Below, piece after piece: positions 54,975 to 64,000 of a DNA stretch of 64,000 nt. A model generated the notes under the pieces. The model did no database searches. It was not told the DNA's origin and saw only the letters and a program-made list of their open reading frames with translations. This DNA is from Glandiceps talaboti (taxonomy: Eukaryota; Hemichordata; Enteropneusta; Spengelidae): positions 16,019,600-16,083,599 of the forward strand of contig NC_135556.1 in NCBI RefSeq assembly GCF_964340395.1. The letters run 5' to 3'. The position numbers and the translations under genes are program-made. The number at the start of each line of letters is the position of its first letter. Position 1 is the stretch's first letter.

Positions 54975-55068
54975 GTTTTGTTAAATTCTCCAAAATCATT
55001 TTTTCGTAACTATTACGCTCTGCCACTGCGGTATAGAGCACTGTCTTAGCAGATTGATACTCACCGAG

Positions 55069-56183
<1,115 letters not shown>

Positions 56184-56245
<62 letters not shown>
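56184..56245. repeat. (TA)n microsatellite
   Basis: About thirty TA units. Confidence 0.97.
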
Positions 56246-56247
<2 letters not shown>

Positions 56248-56307
56248 CAACACATTTGTACGGGTACACATTTTAAAATTATGGAATATGCATTCATAAA
56301 TAAGTGT

Positions 56308-56309
<2 letters not shown>

Positions 56310-56343
<34 letters not shown>

Positions 56344-56346
56344 GTA
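56310..56346. repeat. (TG)n microsatellite
   Basis: About eighteen TG units with one C interruption. Confidence 0.95.
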
Positions 56347-59300
56347 TCGAATCAGAAAATATTTACAATAGTATGGATCAACCCTTGTTTCCGTTTCCAA
56401 TACCTGAAATCAACACAGGGAATGTACTTTTGAACTTTCTGTGTCACTCAATTTTGTGTGCAAAGGAGTTTTGTGTTATTCCATTTCCAAGGTAGCAACC
56501 TAAGGCAAGCACAGAGTCCCTCGATACCGTCGTGTTGATTACTTAGGACGCTGTAATTAGATTACTTAATATCCTGCTTGTTCTCACTTTGCCACTCGAA
56601 TGCTAGATCAATTATTGATGTATAGCTCATTTGGTCTCGAGACTTTTCCCCGAGATACACGGTCCAAGTAGTTTAAACTAGTTATTGTAGTGCAGCATCA
56701 CTTTCACAAGATATTAGCACGGGTGTCAACTCATAAAGAATATGCCAAAACATTGCATTGTAACTGATGCCTTGACATATTGTTATCAATGTTCGCTATT
56801 ACATTATTATTCAGTATTGATTTTACATCTTGTCAAATAACTGTTTAACGCATACATCCATTTACACTTTTCTATGCCGTAATAGAATGAGCTTGGTCTA
56901 AGGTCCATACATGCAAACAATTTGGTTACAGTTCGACTAAATAATGCATTCTAGTAGACTTTAAAATTCCAGCTCTCAATAACAACCTACTAAATGGGGA
57001 AATAGAAAAGGCTGTGCTATCCCATTTTCTACTCGTAATAGGGGTTACACATTCCATTTATTCACTATGTTTGGCTTTATGAAACTAGTGAGATAATCAA
57101 TTCGGTAGTCAGGTATTTTCACGGCGATAAATTGGAAATTTATACAGCAAGCGATATTTCATACATATGACAATAACTCATCTCTTAGTATTTATTCGTC
57201 GTTGACAGTCAGAATTATTTACTGCACATTTGATTCCCCGGGACAATTAATATCATTCTATATAAAAGCGACCGATTTTTCCTCGTCAATATACATACAA
57301 TTCAATGTAAAGCCTGTACACAATGTAAGCCTGTATGTTCATACATTTCAGCGCAATAATTCTCAATTTTAAATTCATGATTTCTCATATTTCTGCAACG
57401 TTAAACTTATTAATGGTAATCTACGCACGTTTGAACATTAGTCTGGTAAGCCCATTGCCCACACCCGACCAATATTTACTGAACAGATGCAGGTACGATG
57501 GATGCTTTGTTTGATTTCCTAGCGTGACAAAATTATTACATAGTATTACTTACTTAGTTACCAAAGTTGCTATATTTCCTTGATGTGAACTAACTACAAT
57601 TATCTTTAGAAACAAATCAACGAATTACATTGTAACAATTGTACTGCATTTGTAGTGTGAGGTGGTGGATGTAGATATGCTAATATTATTATTTTGTGGA
57701 GCCGGCCAGACGATAAGGACACTGGATAGTGTTATTAAGATTTTTGTCGAACCAGACGACGGTTTATTCAATTTAAACCTGCACTAGCAGCAACTGCGAC
57801 ATTGTTTTCATCAAACAAACAAAGGTATATTTACTCTGATATTGGAAGTTACTGTATTGATTGCTAACATGACATAACAGCCAGTGTGTACACTTTTGCG
57901 ACTACCCAGAATGATATGCGACAAAATGGCGTACTGAGAAGTAACGCGTAGTTGCTGTTGCATTTCTGGTATTAACTTTGATCATAGTTAACCAAAATAA
58001 AAAGATAGTGACCTCTCATATAGTTATATTTATAGTATTTTAGTTTGATGAGGACATTATTCCTCGATATCAAATTTGAAACTTCAGATTTTGACTCTAA
58101 CATGACTCCAATCAGTTTTGATTGTGGTGAAAATGTCCTTGTTCAACCAGAAGCAGACTATACACGGCGAAGATGCCAGTGATCATTTCAGTATATACAG
58201 GTATTACAAAATTTGCAGAATATTTCTGAATTTATTGTATCAGTGTGAGTCAAAAAACTGTTGATATTATTGTAAAGATTGGATCTTAATAATTCTTAAC
58301 ATCCTTGAATTCTATTTCACTTTGCTTTCGAAGTATGACAACGTTAATTGTCTTTTCGGATACCATTGTTTCAAAGATATCAAGTTTCTATTTTATCCAA
58401 TAGAATAGAAAGATACACTGGAAATGATGTAGGTATTCTTCTCATGTGGATTTGAAAGTTGTAATTGCTTTAAATGAACTACACTATAAACAATAATCGA
58501 TAATCGTGGGAGTCCTCCTCTGCAGGATGCGATAAAGTCAACCGAGATTCGATGAAGAAGAATCACTCTGTTACACGAACACACCTTGCATAAATGATTC
58601 ATGTTGTTATATACTTGATCATTAAATCTTGACCAACTGTACCAACACGGCCTGATCATTTAGTATTTAGTTACATCATTCGCAATTGATTTATTGTGTC
58701 TGGCAGCAAATCTTATTGACATGCTGTTCCGAAAACGTATGTTTGTATGTTTATATGAATGAAAATTTGTTGCGCGCGATGTTTAAAAAAAAACTGTAGC
58801 GCTGTATAAAAGAATATCGTTCGACATGATGAATAGCATGCGGTTAACCATTATCGGCAGTATCTTTGAAAGCCATGATTCCCTTTCTCGAAAACATCGT
58901 CACATTCTATGATGATATAAGATATTCAAAATCGTCAGATAACATTTTTTTTGTCAGATCAAATGTAGCGCTTTGGAGCACTTATGAATTTGCATAACAA
59001 TGTCCATATCTGTCATTTTCCTCTGAATTAGGATATTCTAATACAAAATTTAGTAACGTTACTAATATTTAACAGTGCTCAAAATCATGTACATTTTTTC
59101 CCCTGGAATGACCCCATAATGGAACAAAACTGAATACTTCCCAACTTCCACAGGCAGAAATTAATCCGTTTGGTTGACCGAGTCTCAATGCTAGTTTACG
59201 TTTTGGCGAATGACGTTAGAAATTTAGAACCTAAAGGCATGCAGCAATGATAATCAAACTCAAATTTAATCAAATTAACACTCTGTCTTTTATTCTGCAA

Positions 59301-59604
59301 ATATTTACAATCCTTTATTAGCTCATCATGATGTAAATTTTCGTCCAGTGGCTTCTACGTGTAAACGGCTTGCCCATCAATAATAGATACAGCAAAGCCA
59401 GTGAGCATTAGGGATAATCTATATTAAATATTATACCGGATAAGAAATGCACACCTGTTGTTATATACCGTCTCATCACTACTTCATGGCTATCATATTT
59501 CCAATCGTAATCATGATTTATGTTCCGATGGTACTTTGATTTGTAGTAATATAAGAGCGTGGAGTGTTCGTCTTCTTGGTCGTGAGGTTTGAATAAATGC
59601 CAAC
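56347..59604. other. AT-rich non-coding DNA, no gene recognised
   Basis: No gene is seen. A weak inverted pair (AGCAGCAACTGCG near 57786 and CGTAGTTGCTGT near 57946) flanks about 150 bp. An 88-codon minus frame at 58393-58659 has no recognisable motif. Confidence 0.5.
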
Positions 59605-59611
59605 GTCTTCT

Positions 59612-60176
59612 CACAGGGTGCAGCGACCATATTATTGATTGTTTGTGATATTGATCAATTGATCCATTGATTTTTGTTGGGATATAAAACTTTGTTTCGT
59701 CTTTCCTTGGTTACTTTTCTCTCTTTCAGCTGTATATAATTCTCCCTTTATTGACTAAATAAAGACATCTTGTCCATTCTTCTCCTCATATCTGAATTTA
59801 AACACCCATTTATAATTGCCAAGAGATCGGTTAAATTAGCACTTTGCTTTATCTCTTATCTTACGGGAGATTATCACACTCATTCATGCATTAACTAGTT
59901 TCATCCTTGCAGTGCATGTTTGAGTGTTTGTCCGGTGTGATAATCACCAAGAATGGACAAGATGTCTTTATTTGGTCAATAAAGAGAGAATTATATACAG
60001 TTGAAAGAGAGAAAAGTAGCCAGGGAAAGAAGGGAAAAGAGTTTTATATCACCACAAAAACCAATCAGTAATATGAACAATATCACACACAAAATAAGTT
60101 TTATTTCACAACAAAAATTAATATTTCAATCGATCGATCGATCAATCAATCAATTACATGCTCGCTGCACCCTGTG
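59612..60176. mobile_element. 565-bp fold-back transposon with 7-bp target duplication
   Basis: The ends are exact inverted copies for the first 14 bases (CACAGGGTGCAGCG, with CGCTGCACCCTGTG at the other end), and long diverged arms follow: left 59612-59781 and right 59949-60176. Directly outside both ends is GTCTTCT (59605-59611 and 60177-60183), an exact 7-bp target-site duplication. This fixes the boundaries. The inner arm words GAATGGACAAGATGTCTTTA and AGAATTATATACAG pair well. The 167-bp centre has no coding content. It is a non-autonomous DNA transposon with long inverted repeats. Seven-base duplications fit few superfamilies and I do not assign one. Confidence 0.9.
60040..60155. repeat. 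Local tandem duplication and (ATCG)n within right arm
   Basis: The right arm of the fold-back element contains two versions of TTTTAT(A/T)TCACNACAAAAA about 60 bp apart, then (ATCG)n/(ATCA)n at 60129-60155. The left arm has only one version, which explains why the right arm is about 58 bp longer. Confidence 0.75.
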
Positions 60177-60183
60177 GTCTTCT

Positions 60184-63100
60184 ATGCCTGCAGAATACTA
60201 AAGAAACATAACTCAATGTGACCTTCCACTCGACGTCGAAATGTTGATAATATAAGTGAAAACAAATGGGCGAATTAACCCCCAACGTGCAAGTTCTCAA
60301 AACATTATCGATTATATATTCCAGAAGTTTATGCAATATTCACCAAACTTGTTTTGATAATCAAAAGGTAAAAAAATAGAATTGTCAGTGACTTTTAATT
60401 TTTGTACAATGTTCTCTTGTAGAAATTAGATTTGTTCATTTATTTTAAGTCGAATTAATCAGTTAAATCAGATACACCTTTGTCGAGCCATATCGTTACG
60501 AGCTGGCATCGGCGGTTTGAAATTTTCAAAACCTTCGAAGACTGCTAGACGTATTGTTACTGTAACCACATATATCTTGAAAACCAAGTAATTAATGTAT
60601 AAAACAAAGAAATAATGAGTGAATGAACGATCATGATGCATGTAAGACCTTCTTTACAGTTACAGATACCTTTGACATGTTCACGCCATGTGCAAAGGAA
60701 ATGTTTTTGAAACATCTACTCCAAACAGGTCAATAAAGTATTCAACAAAGTGCGAATGAATCAATCACGGTATTAAGTCTGCGTTGTCTTTCAAAAATCT
60801 TTACTAACTTCTTTGTCAGCCTCCTTTTTGTACTATTCAGGGACTGTATATGTTTTTATGACATGTTATTATTCCTTTAATGAGTACATCAGGAAAGGTG
60901 CAATATTCCAATACTTAATTTGTGCACTGAAAGACCGTCTTTCAAACTCCTTCGTTGACCCATAGCCTTTACACCTCCTTTAGCCTTCTATTGCTTTCAA
61001 GACTGTTTCAGAAGTGCTTCCACATTTATTGCAACTGGAAACCATCACCCTTTCCTCAAAAATTGCGTATCGCTAATTATTCACAAATGGTAAAAATATG
61101 CTCAGCAAAATTAGTAAATTGATGATGTTCTTTCTTTGCAAGTACCACGATTAGCTACATGTTACTCTTCAAATAAAACAATTCTTTGACAGCTGAAGTC
61201 GGGTTTTCTAAGATTTCAATAGGGGTGTGCTTAAAATCAACTTTCTAATATACCCACTACATCAATTACAGTATATTATCTTTCTCAAATACCTGTCTCT
61301 TACTTTTTATGTACTCAGAGAAAACATTAAACATAGCTCTCCTCGTAACAGAAAGGTCCTTTCCTAGGCATATTCAAGAGTTCATTCTTGATTATGTACA
61401 CTACCTCAGTTATGTTTCAGAGAAATACTTGTTCGTAAATGTACGTCAATGGATAAATGCGAAGCTTTAGCAGAATATAAGTATCTTTGAACAATCTGCT
61501 CAAGGGAGACAACGCTATACAATTTGTAGTGGAAAACAGTATTTCGAGATGTATTTCAAGGATAAATAGTAGTCGTATAGAGAATTTCCATTACCATTTC
61601 AATAACTGAAAAGTGTTTAACGTATTAGCGTATATGTGTGTGTGTGGCTTATGGAAAACACTATGAGTGAAGGTTCTTAAACCTTTCCATGACAATTACT
61701 ATTTGCATTTGATACATGTCTTCGAGGTGCCAAAAGTTTTAGTTTGTTCATTAATAACTAATTAATAATTAATTAATCTTGTACGAGCAAGGCTTATGTG
61801 ATCAAATAATGTTCCAATACAATTTAAGATGCCATCATTTAAACACAACTGAAGGTAATGAACTTGCTAAAGTTTGAAAAGATAACTCATTATTCATTCA
61901 GGGATTATCATTCCAAAAGGTCAAGACATGCGAGGATGTGAGATTGGCATACATTCACTGAGCCAGTGTATAGTTTCAGAGGTGGTGTAATTCTACCATA
62001 CCTAAGAGAGAGCTGGATCAGACAGAAGCCACTAATTTGGTTTTCAATTTCACAAGGCAATCTTTTCCAAAGTGGTTTCAAATTTCTGTGTAACGTTCTA
62101 CGGACCTGAGGTTGCTAAACCCAATTTACAATTGAATTATTTCAGAAACGCCAAATGGGTGATTTTGATAACCCTTGTGTGTAGCACCATGGATGTATTA
62201 CGTTCTGTCCTCAGTTGAGTGAATAATGATACCATATAAGTTTCCCCTTTCATTCATTCATCAATACATCAATGCATATATCTCGCTTCAAATCGCGGAT
62301 GTATTTCTTGTGTTATATCGTAGACCTGTTTTAAGCTATGTGAATATAATCCTCTGTTGACATAGACATATATGAATGTCGACTGTCACATTTTAACAAA
62401 GGAAAGGTTTAAGATAATAGAACTGTTTCAAAAATAATATTGTGCAAAATATGTCAATAGTGTTCAACAAACTAAGCTATGATGTACATCACATAATTTG
62501 CCAGTGGTTGTTGACAAGATAGGTGAGGTAAGGTTGAACACTGTTATCTCTGAAAATCTCAGCATTTGTTCTGAATGAATACTCCTGATTTTTACTTGAA
62601 GACAAATCACATACGGGGGAATGAGTTCTTATTAATAAATCAATCAAAAAGACGTTGAAGGCCCACTTTTGTTTGTATCACAGCGATATGACCTCTTTAA
62701 CGTCAAATGTACTCTATTTCAATATACGTCTACGTTATATTGATTTGCGTTCTGAAATTTCACAACTTCAGGATGCATATCCAGTATAAGTATTTCGCAA
62801 GACGACAGGTACATCACCTTTACTTTGTTACAATGTCCGCCTAAGGTCTTTCAGTCGGCAAATATTTCCTTTTAAAATGGAGAAGCTGTAATTTGTAAAT
62901 ATGCCAGACATATCATTAATAACAAAAACTGTAATATGAGAAGTGTTTACGAGTGGAAAGGGATTTGAATTATACCAGCTGACATTTTGTATTTCATCTT
63001 TGTTATTAACACATAGCACTAACTGGACTTTGAAGAACATATAGTTTATTGTACATAAACTGTGAAATGCAACATGAATATTGACTAAACACTGCGGTAT

Positions 63101-63721
63101 ATGATCTTTGATCTCTTGCTCATAAACTAACTGGGTTTACATGCAATTTAATTGTCAACATAGCATACTTAGATAGAAATGGCTAATTCGTTATCGATTC
63201 TACACTGTTACCATGGTAACTTTTATCATTTTTGATAACTGTTATTTAGTCAGCCGCTGGGAAAATAAACCACTTTTATTTTTATATTATTTTTAGTAAA
63301 CTGGGTTAATACTATATTTCGTGATTCTTACCATACTATCATGCCAAACAATTCTGTTGAAGTCATTGAGTTCACTATTCAAGAGAAACGAAGGGATACG
63401 TGTAATGTTTAAGCCATTTCACATTTTAACAAAAAGTTGGATTATATTACTATACCATTTGATCTGACACATTGAGAAACGAAAGAAGTGGAACTGATAT
63501 GTACATGTAATTATGACACAGTTTGGCTGAAAGGGATATTTTCATAATGTCTGTTACCAATGCAACAACAAAACCGTTTCTAATGGTACACTTGAATTTT
63601 GAGTAATTTATATGGAGAGATACAATCACTTTGTGCTGCTCATTTACACTTTGGCTCAATTGGTAAATTCACATAACTTTGGTTTCCATGTTTATGTTTC
63701 AAAACACACGTGCATAAAAAT
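60184..63721. other. AT-rich non-coding DNA, no gene recognised
   Basis: No gene is seen. A perfect palindromic X-box lies at 63207-63220. Open frames are all under about 71 codons and without recognisable content. Confidence 0.5.
63207..63220. promoter_or_regulatory. Perfect palindromic RFX X-box
   Basis: GTTACCATGGTAAC is a fully self-complementary X-box with both half-sites ideal. It is the strongest single transcription-factor site I see in the window. No associated gene start is visible. Confidence 0.45.
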
Positions 63722-64000
63722 GCATCCATCCATCCAACCACCCAACCATCCATCCATACTCACATACATACATACATACATACATACATACATACATACA
63801 CACATACATACATACATACATACATACATACATACATACATGCATGCATGCATGCATGCATGCATACACACACACATACATACATACATACACACATACA
63901 TACACACACATACATACATACATACATACATACATACATACATACATACATACATACATACACACACACAGACACACACATACATACATACATACATACA
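63722..64000. repeat. (CATC)n/(CATA)n/(CATG)n/(CACA)n compound array, open at window end
   Basis: A short CATC/CAAC segment is followed by long CATA runs, a block of about seven CATG units (63837-63864) and interspersed CACA runs. The array continues past the window edge. Methionine/tyrosine/valine/cysteine repeat frames on the minus strand are artefacts. Confidence 0.97.

Noticed and set aside
63692-63997. Cysteine/tyrosine/valine/methionine repeat frames resembling a cysteine-rich protein
   Set aside because: Translation of (CATA)n/(CACA)n tetranucleotides in three overlapping frames.

Overview
This window reads as non-coding eukaryotic (animal) DNA. It is strongly AT-rich and packed with microsatellites. 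It has no ribosome-binding sites, operons or dense long reading frames, and every open frame above about 100 codons is either a translated simple repeat, a transposon fossil, or within what chance gives in AT-rich DNA. Three features point to a marine invertebrate, probably a lophotrochozoan such as a mollusc or brachiopod: long (TA)n, (CT)n and (GTCT)n tracts, a Penelope-like GIY-YIG remnant, and degenerate arrays with TGACCTTGA / TCAAGGTCA spacing. The species cannot be named from the sequence. I see no host protein-coding gene, tRNA, rRNA or snRNA that I can support. The window is best read as an intergenic region or a very large intron.

Layout. 1-8.4 kb: mostly unique sequence with one (TTCA)n tract. 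8.45-9.09 kb: the most interesting locus. A perfect 97-bp inverted repeat is followed within 15 bp by a hammerhead ribozyme-like core and then a (TA)n tract. 11.08-11.35 kb: an imperfect fold-back element. 12-17.2 kb: several long microsatellites. 18.57-18.92 and 28.56-28.94 kb: two diverged copies of one short element with terminal inverted repeats. 29-31 kb: (TA)n/(TG)n tracts. 31.1-31.7 and 46.8-47.5 kb: degenerate tandem arrays built around AAGGTCA half-sites. 33.3-33.6 kb: a fossil of a non-LTR retrotransposon reverse transcriptase broken over three frames. 36.28-36.54 kb: a compound pentanucleotide satellite with a 145-bp higher-order period. 39.43-39.57 kb: a 133-bp element with inverted ends, next to a small CpG-rich block. 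48.3-49.4 kb: a 5'-truncated, frame-broken Penelope-like element keeping the linker and GIY-YIG endonuclease region. 51-56.4 kb: more microsatellites. 59.61-60.18 kb: a 565-bp fold-back transposon with an exact 7-bp target-site duplication. 63.7-64 kb: a (CATA)n/(CATG)n array running off the window end.

The parts do not form a pathway. The possible functional link is between the ribozyme locus at 8.9 kb and the Penelope-like remnant at 48.4 kb, because Penelope-like elements are known to carry hammerhead ribozymes in their terminal repeats and the two loci share a short diverged stretch. Six palindromic RFX X-box-like sites scattered through the window are the best candidates for host regulatory function.
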